A DNA stretch of 64,000 bases. Origin: Miscanthus floridulus. Its lineage: Eukaryota > Streptophyta > Magnoliopsida > Poales > Poaceae. Below, in pieces: positions 1-11,766 of this stretch. Where the stretch lies: contig NC_089597.1 of the NCBI RefSeq assembly GCF_019320115.1, positions 121,134,951-121,198,950 on the forward strand. The letters run 5' to 3'. A program made the position numbers and the translations under genes. The number at the start of each line of letters is the position of its first letter. Position 1 is the first letter of the stretch. Under the pieces are notes generated by a model that ran no database searches, was not told the origin of the DNA, and saw only the letters and a program-made list of their open reading frames with translations.

Positions 1-83
1 GCTCTAGTGAACCAACCTTTCCACCTAGTTCTAGAAGAAGGACGACAAGCTCAGAAGCAAGCTAAAGGAAAAACCCAAGACGT

Positions 84-1530
84 TGAAAGCTCTAGTTTGG
101 TTTTGGTGAATTGATGAAACCCTAAGTGCTAACATAGTTTATCAAGTGATCATGAGATAGATAGCACACTCCAAGTGGTGAAGCAAATAAAGATCATAGC
201 ATGATGATGATGATGATCAAGTGCTTGGACTTGGAAAGAAGAAAGAGAAAAACAAAAAGCTCAAGGCAAATATATAAATTGTAGGAGCTATTTTGTTTTG
301 GTGATCAAGACACTTAGAGAGTATGATCACATTTAGGTTTAATAGCCATACTATTAAGAGGGGTGAAACTCGTATCAAAATGCGGTTATCAAAGTGCCAC
401 TAGATGCTCTAACTCATTGCATATGCATTTAGGATCTAGTGGAATGCTAACACCCTTGAAAATGTTTGTGAAAATATGCTAACACATGTGCACAAGGTGA
501 TACACTTGGTGGTTGGCACATTTGAGCAAGGGTGAAGAAGTTATAGGTGAAAAGGAGTTAGTCTTGCTGGTCACAAGGTGACCGGACGCTGGTCCCAGAG
601 GAACCGGCGCGTCCGATCAGTTGTAACAGCAGAGACGCTGGTGTCGGTCAAACGATCGGACGCTGGGTCGCTCAGCGACCGAACACTGGTAGGGTGTGTC
701 TGGTCCTATTGTCGAGCAGTGTAGAGAAAAGTCACTGTGTGACCAGACGCTAGCAGGGTCCGGTCAAGCATGACCAGACGCGTCCGGTCGAAGAAATCTA
801 TTTCTAGAACATTACTAGAAACGATCGGACACTGGAGGCTGAGCGTCCGGTCAGTTTGTGTGCTACGTCCGATCAACTGATGACCGTTGAAATCTGACAA
901 ACAGTATTTGAAGCAGGGGACACGTGGCGTGAATCACGTGACCGGAGCGTCCGGTCACCCCACGTTGTGCCTAGTGAAGGGGTGCAACGGCTCTATTTCG
1001 TGGGGGCTTTTATTTAAGCCCCATGGCCGGTTGAAGCTCATACTCTTGGCCATTTGCATTGACATAGCAACCTTGTGAGCTTAGCCAAAGCCCTCCCACT
1101 CATCTCCATCATTGATTCATCACCTTTGTGAGATTGGGAGAGAATCCAAGTGCATTGCTTGAGTGATTTCATCTAGAGGCACTTAGTGTTTGTGTTTCGC
1201 TGCGGGATTTGCTTATTACTCATGGTGGTTGCCGCCACCTAGATAGCTTGGAGCAGTGAGGATCATCGAGCGGAGGTTGGTGATTGTCTCTGGCTCCGAT
1301 CATAGTGATTGTGAGGGTTTCTTGACCTTTTTCGGTGGAGAGCCAAAAGATACTCTAGTAGATTGCTCGTGGCTTGTGTGATCCTCATCTTGTGTTGGGT
1401 GGCTTGCATTTTGAGTAGGCTAGCGCAACACTTGCTTCGCCTCATAATTGTCTAACCATTTTATTAAGTGTTGTTGTAGAAATTTTATTAGGCTATTCAC
1501 CCCCCCCCCTCTAGCCATTAGGACCCTTCA
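84..1530 (+). repeat. 5' LTR of the copia element
   Basis: Starts TGAAAGCTCTAG and ends GGACCCTTCA, immediately before the primer-binding site. It matches the 3' LTR (9901-11761) and the inverted solo LTR (2995-4845) but is about 400 bp shorter, because a segment corresponding to roughly 11237-11632 is missing after position 1396. The U3 part (about 577-960) is packed with variants of GACCGGACGC and its complement GCGTCCGGTC. Confidence 0.92.
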
Positions 1531-1532
1531 AG

Positions 1533-1544
1533 TGGTATCGGAGC
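1533..1544 (+). other. Primer-binding site of the copia element
   Basis: TGGTATCGGAGC lies two bases inside the 5' LTR. It differs by one base from TGGTATCAGAGC, the usual plant retrotransposon site complementary to the 3' end of initiator methionine tRNA, which primes minus-strand DNA synthesis. Confidence 0.85.
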
Positions 1545-1587
1545 TGAGGTCACCGTGATTTAAGGCTTAACAACCTTCGGTGTAAAA

Positions 1588-2997
1588 ATGGCTCAAATCA
1601 ACAACACCAAGAAACCACCCCAATTTGATGGATCAAATTATCCATATTGGAAGTCAAAGATGACCACATATATCAAGTTAATCAATAGAAGAGTGTGGAA
1701 GGTGGTAGAAACAAAAATTGAGATTGAAGATTCGGAGAATCCCACTGCGGTCAAAGAAGTGCTTCTCCAAAACAATGGCATTACTCTAAGTGCTATTCAT
1801 GATACAATTGATGAAAGAACATTTGAGCAAATCAAGAATATTGAGATGGCTCATGAGACATGGAAGAAGTTGGAAGAATCATTTGAGGGCACTCAAGCCG
1901 TGAAGGGTGCAAAGGCATACATCCTCAAAGAGAAGTTTGCAAGCTTCAAGATGAAGGAGGATGAGAGTGTGCCGAAGATGTTCCATAGGTTTCAAGTGCT
2001 TGTCAATGATCTTAAAGCACTTGGTGAAGAGGTGAAGGACAAGGACTTCTCACATAAGTTCTTGAGATGTTTGCTTTCAAGATTTGGTACATTGGTCACC
2101 ATTCTAGTGAGAAGCGGTTTGGACACCATAACACCAAACCAAGTATTGGGGGATATAATAACTGATGATACATATAGAGATGATGATGAGAAGGAAGAAA
2201 AGAAGGAGAAGAAAGATGACAAGAAGGATGACAAGAAGAAGAGCATGGCATTCAAAGCCACATCATCCAAGGGCAAAGCTAAGCAAGAAACATCAAGTGA
2301 AGATGATGATTCATGGGATGATGATGATGATGAGAAGATGGCTCTCTTTGTCAAGAGATTTGGTAAGTTAATGGTGAAGAAAGGCTATCATGCTAGGAGG
2401 AAGAAGTCTTCATCCAAGAACAAAGAAGAGTCAAGAAGATGCTTCAAGTGTGGAAGCAAAGATCATCTTGTTGCTCAATGTCCATACAATAGCGACAATG
2501 ATAATTACAACAAGAAGAACAAGAAGAAGGACAAGAAGGAAAAGAAAGAGAAGAAGGACAAGATGGCCTTCAAGAAGAAGGGTGGTTCATATGTAGTCAC
2601 TTGGGATAGCGATACTTCATCAAGTGATGATGATGATGATAGTGATGATGTCAAAACCACCAAGAAAAAGGTTCTTGCAAGCGTTGCTATCAATGAGAAG
2701 CCTTCTCTCTTTGAATCTTCATCATGCTTCATGGCTAAGGCCACTAAGGTACAATCTTGTGATGATGAAAGTGATGAAGAACATGATGATGAAAATAAAC
2801 ATGAAAATGAAAATGATAGTGATAGTGATGATGATGAGCCTACCAAAGATGAATTGTTTGACATGCTAGAAGATGCTAAAGAACATTTTGACATTAAGAG
2901 AAGAGAATGCAAGAGCTTGAATAAGGAGGTAAAAGCCCTTAAGCAAGCCCTTGATGAGCTCAAAGCAACTCATGAGAGGCTAGAGGAAGCCCATTGA
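1588..2997 (+). pseudogene. gag: copia gag, first part (interrupted)
   Basis: An open frame of 469 codons starting at ATG 1588, 44 bases after the primer-binding site. The N-terminal region (residues ~8-45, PPQFDGSNYPYWKSKM) looks like the DUF4219/UBN2 copia gag domain that forms the particle shell. A CCHC zinc knuckle (C-x2-C-x4-H-x4-C) lies near residues 285-298. Long lysine and aspartate runs surround it. The frame ends three bases into the inserted solo LTR and resumes after it at 4846. Open frames on the opposite strand here are shadows of the GAT/GAA/AAG-rich codons. Confidence 0.9.
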
Positions 2998-4845
2998 AAG
3001 GTCCTAATATGGCTAGAGGGGGGGGTGAATAGCCTATTTAAAAATCTACAAATCAACTAGAGCAATTTGATTAGTATGACAAATAGCGTAAAGCAAACTT
3101 GCTCTAGCTCTACAAGGGTTGCAAGCCACCTATCCAACAATTCTAGTTGCAATGATTACTAAGGCACCCAAACTTGCTATGTAACTACTCACTAAGAGCT
3201 CTCAATCTTGCTACTCTAAAGAGCTCAACTAGATGAATGTAAATAATAAAGCAAGCTCTCAATTCTAATTACACTAAAGAGCTCGTATCAACTAGTTTGC
3301 AAGAATGTAAATAGGTGAGTGGGGTGATTATACCGCCATGTAGGGGATGAACCAATCACAAGATGAAGATTAAGCCAATCACCGGGAGAATGCAAATGAC
3401 AAGAGACAACCAATTTTTCTCCCGAGGTTCACATGCTTGCCAACACGCTAGTCCCCATTATGTCGACCAACACTTGGTGGTTCAGCGGCTAAAAGGTGTT
3501 TTACAAACCTCATCCACATGATAGGACACTGCAAGAACCAACCCACAAGTGAGGTAACTCAATGACACGAGCAATTTACTAGAGTTACCTTTCGGCACTC
3601 CGCCGGGGAAGGTACAACCCCCCTCACAATCACTGAAGATGGCCACAAACAATCACCAACTTGTGCCAATCCTCCACCGCTGCTCCAACCGTCTAGGTGG
3701 TGGCAACCACCAAGAGTAACAAGCGAAATCCGCAGCGCAACACGAATACCAAGTGCCTCTAGATGCAATCACTCAAGCAATGCACTTAGATTCTCTCCCA
3801 ATCTCACAAAGATGATGAATCAATGATGGAGATGAGTGGGAGGGCTTTGGCTAAGCTCATAAGGTTGCTATGTCAATGAAAATGTGCAAGAGTTTGAGCT
3901 TGAGCTGGCCATGGGGCTTTAAATAGAAGCCCCATCAAATAGAGCCGTTGTACCCCTTCACTGGGCACAACGCGGGCTGACCGGACGCTCTGGTCAAACT
4001 GACCGGACTCTAGACCCAGTGTTTGGTCAACCGATGTAAGCCACGTGTCACTGTCCATTCAACAGGAACCACCCGATCGCAACGGCTAAGTAGTGACCAG
4101 ACGCTCCGGCACAAATGACCGGACGCTGGACCCCTAGCGTCCGGTCGTTTACAGTAAGGTTCCAAACTAGGTTTTCTAAGATCGGACGCGTCCAGTACAT
4201 CACGACCGGACACACCTCAGCGTCCGGTGCAAAACCCTGGATACTGTGCTGACCCATCAGTTCGACCAGACCTAGACTTCCAGCGTCTGGTCAATTTAGA
4301 TCCAGCATCCGGTCACTTACAGTGACCTCCAACTTTTCTATCTAGGGCACCGGTGGCACTGTCGGACTGTCCGCACTCTATGGGCAGACACTCCACCGGT
4401 GAAGTATCTTACCCTTGCTCAAATGTGTCAGCCATCAAGTGTATCACCTTGTGCACATGTGTTAGCATATTTTCACAAATGTTCTCAAGGGTGTTAGCAC
4501 TCCACTAGATCCTAAATGCATATGCAATGAGTTAGAGCATCTAGTGGCACTTTGATAACCGCATTTCAATACGAGTTTCACTCCTCTTAATAGTATAGCT
4601 ATCTATCCTAAATGTGATCACACTCACTAAGTGTCTTGATCACTAAAACAAAATGGCTCCTAAATTTTATACCTTTGCCTTGAGCCTTTTGTTTTTCTCT
4701 TTCTTCTTTTCTAAGTTCAAGCATTTGATCATCTTCGTCATTGCTTCATCACTTGGAGTAGTGCTACCTATCTCATGATCATCTTGATAAACTAGGTTAG
4801 CACTTAGGGTTTTATCAATTAACCAAAACCAAACTAGAGCTTTCA
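2995..4845 (-). mobile_element. Solo LTR of the same copia family, inserted in gag
   Basis: Read on the minus strand this 1851-bp segment runs from TGAAAGCTCTAG to GGACCTTTCA and matches the element's LTRs along its length. It is flanked by a 5-bp target duplication CCCAT (2990-2994 and 4846-4850). No internal sequence is present, so it is a solo LTR left by LTR-LTR recombination of a second family member that had inserted into the host copy. It keeps the ~400-bp segment missing from the host's 5' LTR. Confidence 0.93.
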
Positions 4846-5525
4846 CCCATGAGAAACTAGGCAAGGCTCACAAAAAGCTTGAAAAAGCTCATTCTTCTTT
4901 GCTTAATGAGCAAAATAAAAAGAAGCATGTTGAAACTTGCAATATAGGCTTAACTTGTGATATAATTGATGAATCATTATCTATGCCTATCATTGTTGCT
5001 CCCACTAACCCTTCTTGTAGTACTTCCACCTCCACCTCATCTAGTAGTGACGGTCTCACTTGTGATGCCTCACTAGTGGTTGAGAATGAGAACCTCAAGA
5101 AGGAGGTCCACAAGCTCACTCACACCTTAGCTAAGGCTTATGGTGGTGAGAACCGCTTGCTTATGTGCTTGGATAGCCAAAGAGCTTCTCTCTACAAAGA
5201 GGGATTGGGCTACACCCCTAAGAAAGGCAAGGCGGCCTTTGCTCCTCACAAGACTAGTTTTGTGAAGAACAATGATCGGTTTTGCACTAGTTGCAAGCAA
5301 GTTGGTTATGTAGAGCAAAAATACATGAATAAGAAATCACAAGCTAATGTATCCTTCATAAAGCTTGATTCATGCTATATGCTTACTAAGGGTATAAATG
5401 GTGTGAAGGCTAAATTCATTGGTAAACCATGGATGGGCTCAAAGAAGAAAGCCATTTGGGTACCAAAGAGCTTAGTGACTAACCTTCAAGGACCCAAGCA
5501 AGTTTGGGTACCTAAAAAGAATTGA
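4846..5525 (+). pseudogene. copia gag/pol linker region after the solo LTR
   Basis: Continuation of the gag frame beyond the second CCCAT. The first part is heptad-like and rich in K, E and L (coiled-coil type). A cysteine-containing segment near 5284-5330 (C-x2-C followed by a glycine and no proper His/Cys pair) looks like a second, degenerate zinc knuckle. The frame closes with TGA at 5523-5525, about 50 bases before the protease motif, which lies in another frame. Confidence 0.7.
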
Positions 5526-5565
5526 TCTTCTTTTGTAGGTTAATTACAAAGCCAGAGGAAGGCAT

Positions 5566-8500
5566 TAGGTTCTTGATAGTGGGTGCACTCAACACATGAC
5601 CGGTGATGCAAGAATGTTCAACTCAATTAATACCAATGGCAATGATGGTTATGATTCACATTTGGTGATAATGGCAAAGGCAAGGTCAAAGGGCTTGGTA
5701 AGATTGCAATATCCAATGACATGAGCATATCCAATGTGTTGCTAGTAGAGAGTTTGAACTTCAATTTGCTATCCGTGGCTCAATTGTGTGATCTTGGATT
5801 CAAATGCATATTTGGGGTAGATGATGTAGAGATCATAAGTGTAGATGGCTCTAATTTGATCTTCAAAGGCTTTAGATATAAGAATCTATACTTGGTTGAT
5901 TTTAATGCTAGTGAAGCTAGATTATCTACATGCTTATTCACTAAGTCTAGCATGGGTTGGTTATGGCATAGAAGACTTGGTCATGTTAGAATGAAACAAT
6001 TGAATAGATTGGTTAAGCATGACTTGGTTAGAGGCTTGAAAGATGTTGTGTTTGAGAAGGATAAGCTTTGTAGATCTTGTCAAGCCGACAAACAAGTTGA
6101 AAACACCCATCCTAAAAAAAGCATGATGAGCACTAGTAAAGCATTTGAGTTATTGTACATAGATTTGTTTGGGACAACACAATACACTAGTATCAGTGGA
6201 AACAAATATTACTTTGTGATAGTAGATGACTACACTAGATACACATAGATATTCTTTCTAGTGGACAAAAGTGATGTGTTTGCAACATTCAAATCATTTG
6301 TCAAGGGCATTCACAATGAGTTTGAAACAACCATCAAGAGAGTAAGAAGTGACAATGGCAGTGAGTTCAAGAACACTAGAATTGATGAGTTATGTGATGA
6401 ATTTGGAATTATACATCAATTCTTGGCCAAGTACACTCTACAATCAAATAGCCTTATTGAGAGGAAGAATAGAACACTTATTGATATGACAAGGTCTATG
6501 CTTAGTGAGTACAATTAGAGTCAATCTTTTTAGGCCGAAGCTATCAACACGGCTTGCTATTATAGCAACCACCTCTATTGTCACCCATTGAAAGAGAAGA
6601 CACCATATGAGCTCTTGAATTGTAGAAAACCCAACATTGCATATTTTCAGGTCTTTGGTTGTAAATGCTATATCTTAAAGAAAGGCACTAGATTGGGCAA
6701 GTTTGATAAGAAATGTGATGAAGGATTCCTACTTGATTATTCCACTACAAGCAAAGCATATAGAGTTTGGAATTTGGATAGTGGTACTCTTGAGGAAGTT
6801 CATGATATTGAATTTGATGAAACCAAGGGTTCACAAGTAGAGAATGAGAACTTATAAGATGTTAGAGCCACTCAACTTTCAAATGCCATGAAGAACATGG
6901 ATATTGGTGAATTGAGGCCTAGGCAAGTGAATGATAATGAAGATGATCAAGTGTAAGTGCTCTCTAACTCAAATGTGCAAGATGATACAAATCAAGTTAG
7001 TATAAGTGGCTCTCATAATAATGAACAAGATCAAGTAGCTAGTACATCATCTCAACCCAATGATCAAGCAAGTACAAGCAATCAAGTTCCAATCCTCCAA
7101 CCAACCAATGTTGTAAGGGATCATCCATTGGACACTATCATTGGTGATATTTCTAGAGGTGTGCAAACAAGATCAAGATTGGCTTCATTTTATGAACATT
7201 TCTCATTTGTGTCATCCATTGAACCAAAGAAGATAGATAAAGCATTGAAGGATGTTGATTGGGTGAATGCTATGCATAAAGAATTGAATAATTTCACAAT
7301 AAAATCAAGTATGGGAATTAATGGAAAGACCAAAGGGACACAATGTGATTGGAACCAAATGGGTCTTTAGAAATAAGCAAGATCAAGATGGGATAGTAGT
7401 AAGGAACAAAGCAAGATTAGTAGCACAAGGCTATACACAAGTTGAAGGTCTTGACTTTGGAGAAACATATGCTCTGGTTGCTAGATTGGAAGCTATTAGA
7501 ATCTTGCTAGCCTATGCTTGTGCCCACAACATCAAGCTCTATCAAATGGATGTCAAGAGTGTATTTCTCAATGGTTATATCAATGAAGAAGTATATGTTG
7601 AGCAACCTCCTAGATTTGAAGATGACAAGAAGCCCGACCATGTGTACAAGTTGAAGAAGGCTTTGTATGGCTTGAAGCAAGCACCTAGAGCATGGTATGA
7701 GAGATTAAGGGACTTCCTACTCTCTAAAGGATTCATGATGGGCAAGGTTGACACTACTCTTTTCATCAAGAAGATAGGAAAAGATCTATTTGTATTGCAA
7801 ATCTATGTTGATGATATCATATTTGGATCAACTAATCAAGATTTTTGTGATGGGTTTGGAAAGATGATGGCTAATGAGTTTGAGATGTCCATGATTGGAG
7901 AGTTGAGTTACTTCCTTGGTCTTTAAATCAAGCAATTGAAGAATGGTACCTTTGTAAGTCAAGGCAAGTACATCAAGGACATGATCAAGAAGTTTGGAAT
8001 GATTGATAGTAAAGCCATTAGCACACCAATGGGAACCAATGGCAACTTGGATAGTGATGCAAGTGGCAATATGGTGGATCAAAAATTATATCGGTCTATG
8101 GTTGGAAGCTTACTCTATGTGACCGCATCAAGGCCAGATGTCATATTTAGTGTATGCATGTGTGCAAGATTTCAAGCCTCACCTAGAGAAAGTCATTTGA
8201 AGGCTACAAAGAGAATATTGAGGTACTTAAAGCATACACCAAATATTGGTTTGTGGTATCCCAAAGGAGCAAAGTTTGAGCTAGTTGGTTACTCCGACTC
8301 GGATTATGCGGGATGCAAGGTTGAAAGGAAGAGCACATCGGGCGCATGTCAATTGTTGGGAAGATCACTTGTTTAATGGTAATCAAAGAAGTAAAATAGT
8401 GTTGCATTATCAACCGCTAAAGCCGAATACATATCCGCCGGTAGTTATTGTGCACAAATACTTTGGATGAAGGCCACTTTGAGTGATTTTGGAATCAAGT

Positions 8501-8757
8501 TCAAGAAAATGCCATTGCTATGTGACAATGAGAGTGCAATCAAGTTGACCAACAATCCGGTTCAACATGCAAGAACAAAGCACATTGATGTCCGCCACCA
8601 TTTCATAAGAGATCACCAACAAAAAGGAGATATTTGCATTGAGAGTGTAGGCACCGAAGATCAACTTGCTGATATATTCACCAAGCCATTGGATGAGAAA
8701 AGGTTTTGCAAGCTAAGGAATAAGTTGAACATATTGGATTTCTCAAATATGTGTTGA
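5566..8757 (+). pseudogene. pol: copia pol: protease, integrase, reverse transcriptase, RNase H (broken)
   Basis: The protease active-site motif LDSGCTQHMTG is encoded at ~5572-5604. The integrase zinc finger (H-H-C-C) lies at ~5964-6084, and the catalytic core follows with DLFG (~6163), SDNGSEF (~6348) and IERKNR (~6456). Reverse transcriptase occupies 7340-7926 and contains YVDD (~7805). RNase H follows, with DSDYAGC (~8295) and CDNESAI (~8521). The frame is interrupted by stops at 5566, 6246, 6516, ~6531, 6855, 7924 and 8374, plus frame changes. At least three stops replace a tryptophan conserved in copia pol (before VLDSG, after TRYT, and in FWAEA), a TGG to TAG change. Each fragment is still easily recognised, so decay is moderate. 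Confidence 0.92.
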
Positions 8758-9883
8758 TGTACCCCCCACTCATAAGACATACCTCTCCTTCGAGCAATCC
8801 AAGGTAAAAGTTGATTGGCATGACATACATCCTTGCTAAGGACATATTTAGTGCATCTAGTCATCTCTCTATCTTATTAGGCTCATTCATGAAAATCAAA
8901 TGAATTTGATGTCTATATGGTATCACTATTGCTTCTATGCTTGACTTGATCTAGTGGTAGCATATGACATGTTTATGGGCTTGTAAACCTAGTGTTTGAT
9001 CTAGAAAATGAGCTCTAAGTGTTTAACTCAACATGGTACAAGATAACCCTTATTTGGAGGTGTGAAGAAGCTTGTTCTTAGATCAAACCGAGTTAAATAT
9101 CTTTGGTAAATGATCTAGATTAGACCAAATTTGAGAAAATGATCCTCACCCCATTGATTGACATTGATAATAATCTCTACCTATCTTTTAAACCTTTGTG
9201 GTTATTGATAACAAAGGGGGAGAAATAGTGCACAAAGATAGTGAAAAGACAACACAGAGGGGAGAGAAATAAAGATACAAATAAAGATATAAGTGATAGG
9301 GGGAGAACTTGACATAAGGGGAGAATTATGACAAAGGAAAGGGATCAATTAAAATTTTGAGCACATAAGTAGGGGGAGCAAGCTCATGAACTTGTATAGT
9401 GCATTTGGATGTGCATTTTATATGTTTGCTTGTATGGCATAAGTTTTAAATTTAAAATATCCATGCTTGTGTGATGTATACTAGTTGTAAGATTAAATGA
9501 TGAAATGAAATCACTAGATAACTTTCATTTCCAAGTAAGTTTTTACAAGTGGTATCTTTTCAAAGTATGTTTCCAAGTGGTATAGAGCTAACCATGGTGC
9601 TAAGGATGGTATAATGTTGTACTCCGATTAGTATCACGCTTCAAAGGTCCATCTTTTATACCTTAGCATCATTTGGTAGACATTGTCTCCTATATTTCCT
9701 ATCTAAGCATATGTGCAAGCTACAATCTAAACTCTTAGCACATATGTAGGGGGAGCAATTGCTACCATATGGAGTTCATAAAACTTGTCCATATCCTTTT
9801 ACACATGGTAAATATGCTTGGACAAGCAACATAGATTCAATTGAATTTCAATTCATATCTTTGTGAAAGGGTTGTCATCAATT
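8758..9883 (+). other. Non-coding tail of the copia element
   Basis: About 1.1 kb between RNase H and the polypurine tract without a usable reading frame. It holds several purine runs resembling the true tract: AAAGGGGGAGAAA near 9216, TAGGGGGAGAAC near 9298, AAGGGGAGAA near 9318, and GTAGGGGGAGCAA near 9371 and 9747. Confidence 0.7.
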
Positions 9884-9900
9884 ACCAAAAAGGGGGAGAT
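9884..9900 (+). other. Polypurine tract
   Basis: ACCAAAAAGGGGGAGAT abuts the start of the 3' LTR. This is the expected position and composition for the plus-strand primer. Confidence 0.85.
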
Positions 9901-11761
9901 TAAAAGCTCTAGTTTGGTTTTGGTGAATTGATGACACCCTAAGTGCTAACCTAATTTATCAAGTGATCATGAGATAGGTAGCACACTCCAAGTGGTGAAG
10001 CAAATAAAGATCATAGCTTGATGATGATGATGCCATGATGATGATCAAGTGCTTGGACTTGGAAAGAAGAAAGAGAAAAACAAAAAGCTCAAGGCAAAGG
10101 TATAAATTGTAGGAGCTATTTTGTTTTGGTGATCAAGATACTTAGAGAGTGTGATCACATTTAGGTTTGATAGTCATACTATTAAGAGGGGTGAAACTCG
10201 TATCAAAATGCGGTTATCAAAGTGCCACTAGATGCTCTAACTCATTGCATATGCATTTAGGATCTAGTGGAATGCTAACACCCTTGAAATGTTTGTGAAA
10301 ATATGCTAACACATATGCACAAGGTGATACACTTGGTGGTTGGCACATTTGAGTAAGGGTGAAGAAGTTAGAGGTGAAAAGGAGTTAGTCTTGCTGGCCA
10401 CAAGGTGACCGGACGCTAGTCCCAGAGGAACCGGCGCGTCCGGTCAGTTGTAACAGCAGAGACGCTAGCGTCGGTCAAACGACCGTACGCTGGCAGGTTG
10501 TGTCCGGTCCTATTGTTGAGCAGCATAGAGAAAAGTCATTGTGTGACCAGACACTGGCAGGGTCCGGTCAAGCATGACCAGACGCGTCCGGTCGAAGAAA
10601 TCCATTTCTAGAACCTTACTGGAAACGATCGGACGCTGGAGGCTGAGTGTCCGGTCAGTTTGTGCGCTGCGTCCGGTCAACTGATGACCGTTGAATTCTG
10701 ACAAACAGTATTTGAAGTAGGGGACACGTGGCATGAATCATGTGACCGAATGCTAAGGGCCAGCGTCCAGTCGATCGGACCGGAGCGTCCGGTCACCCCG
10801 TGTTGTGCCCAGTGAAGGAGTACAACGACTCTATTTCATGGAGGCTTCTATTTAAGCCCCATGGCCAGTTGAAGCTCATACTCTTGGCCATTTGCATTGA
10901 CATAGCAACCTTGTGAGCTTAGCCAAAGCCCTCCCACTCATCTCCATCATTGATTCATCATCTTTGTGAGATTGGGAGAGAATCCAAGTGCATTGCTTAA
11001 GTGATTGCATCTAGAGGCACTTGGTGTTTGTGTTTCGCTGTGGGATTCACTTATTACTCTTGGTGGTTGCCGCCACCTAGATAGCTTGGAGCAGCGAGGA
11101 TCGTCGAGCGAAGGTTGGTGATTGTCTCCGGCTCCGATCGTGGTGATTGTGAGGGGTTCTTGACCTTTCCCCGGTGAAGAGCCAAAAGGTACTCTAGTGG
11201 ATTGCTCATGGCTTGTGTGATCCTCACCTTGTGTTGGTTGTGTGGCACCCTATTAAGGGTTTGGCGTGTGAAGCCAATTAGCGCGTAAACCTCCAAGTGA
11301 GTGAATCGCCACAATGAGGTCTAGCTTGCCGGCAAGCAAGTAAACCTCGGTAAAAAATCATTGTGTTCATCATTGATTCTGAGGTGATTGGTCTTCATTG
11401 TTATTCATCCTTATGATTGATTGGTTCCTTCATCTACACGGCGGTATAACATTCTTGATCACTCTCTTTACATTACCGCAAACAAGTTGTCAAGCTCTTT
11501 AGTGTAGCTAGTTGTGAGAGCTTGCTTACTTAGTTGGTGTGGCTCTTTAGTTAGTCTTTGAGAGCACACTAACATAGGGTAGTGTCATAGCTATTGTGTG
11601 AATAGATACTATCTAAACTAGAATTGTGGTAGGTGGCTTGCATTTTGAGTAGGTTAGCGCAACACTTGCTTCGCCTCATAATTGTCTAACCATTTTGTTA
11701 AGTGTTGTTGTAGAAATTTTTATTAGGCTATTCACCCCCCTCTAGCCATTAGGACCTTTTA
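9901..11761 (+). repeat. 3' LTR of the copia element
   Basis: A 1861-bp copy of the LTR. It begins TAAAAGCTCTAG and ends GGACCTTTTA, so both terminal dinucleotides are mutated. It retains the ~396-bp segment (about 11237-11632) absent from the 5' LTR. The U3 region (10405-10800) carries the same GACCGGACGC/GCGTCCGGTC-type motifs. The right target duplication GACGT follows at 11762. Confidence 0.92.
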
Positions 11762-11766
11762 GACGT

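Larger units (their letters stand above)
84..11761 (+). mobile_element. Ty1/copia LTR retrotransposon, full-length but inactive
   Basis: An 11.7 kb element bounded by direct LTRs and by a perfect 5-bp target duplication GACGT (79-83 and 11762-11766). The order is LTR, tRNA-Met type primer-binding site, gag, protease, integrase, reverse transcriptase, RNase H, a 1.1 kb non-coding tail, polypurine tract, LTR. Integrase lying before reverse transcriptase makes it copia rather than gypsy. Long LTRs, a large gag rich in acidic and lysine runs and a long 3' tail suggest the SIRE/Maximus lineage (Opie/Ji-like); that lineage call is inference. It cannot encode a working polyprotein: gag is split by a solo LTR at 2995-4845 and pol carries several stops and frame changes. 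Both ends of the 3' LTR have changed from TG...CA to TA...TA. Confidence 0.93.

Noticed and set aside
1992..2963. Ser-rich frames of 120 and 152 codons on the minus strand of gag
   Set aside because: They are antisense to GAT/GAA/AAG-rich gag codons, which read as Ser/Phe/Leu on the other strand. No domain and no independent signals.
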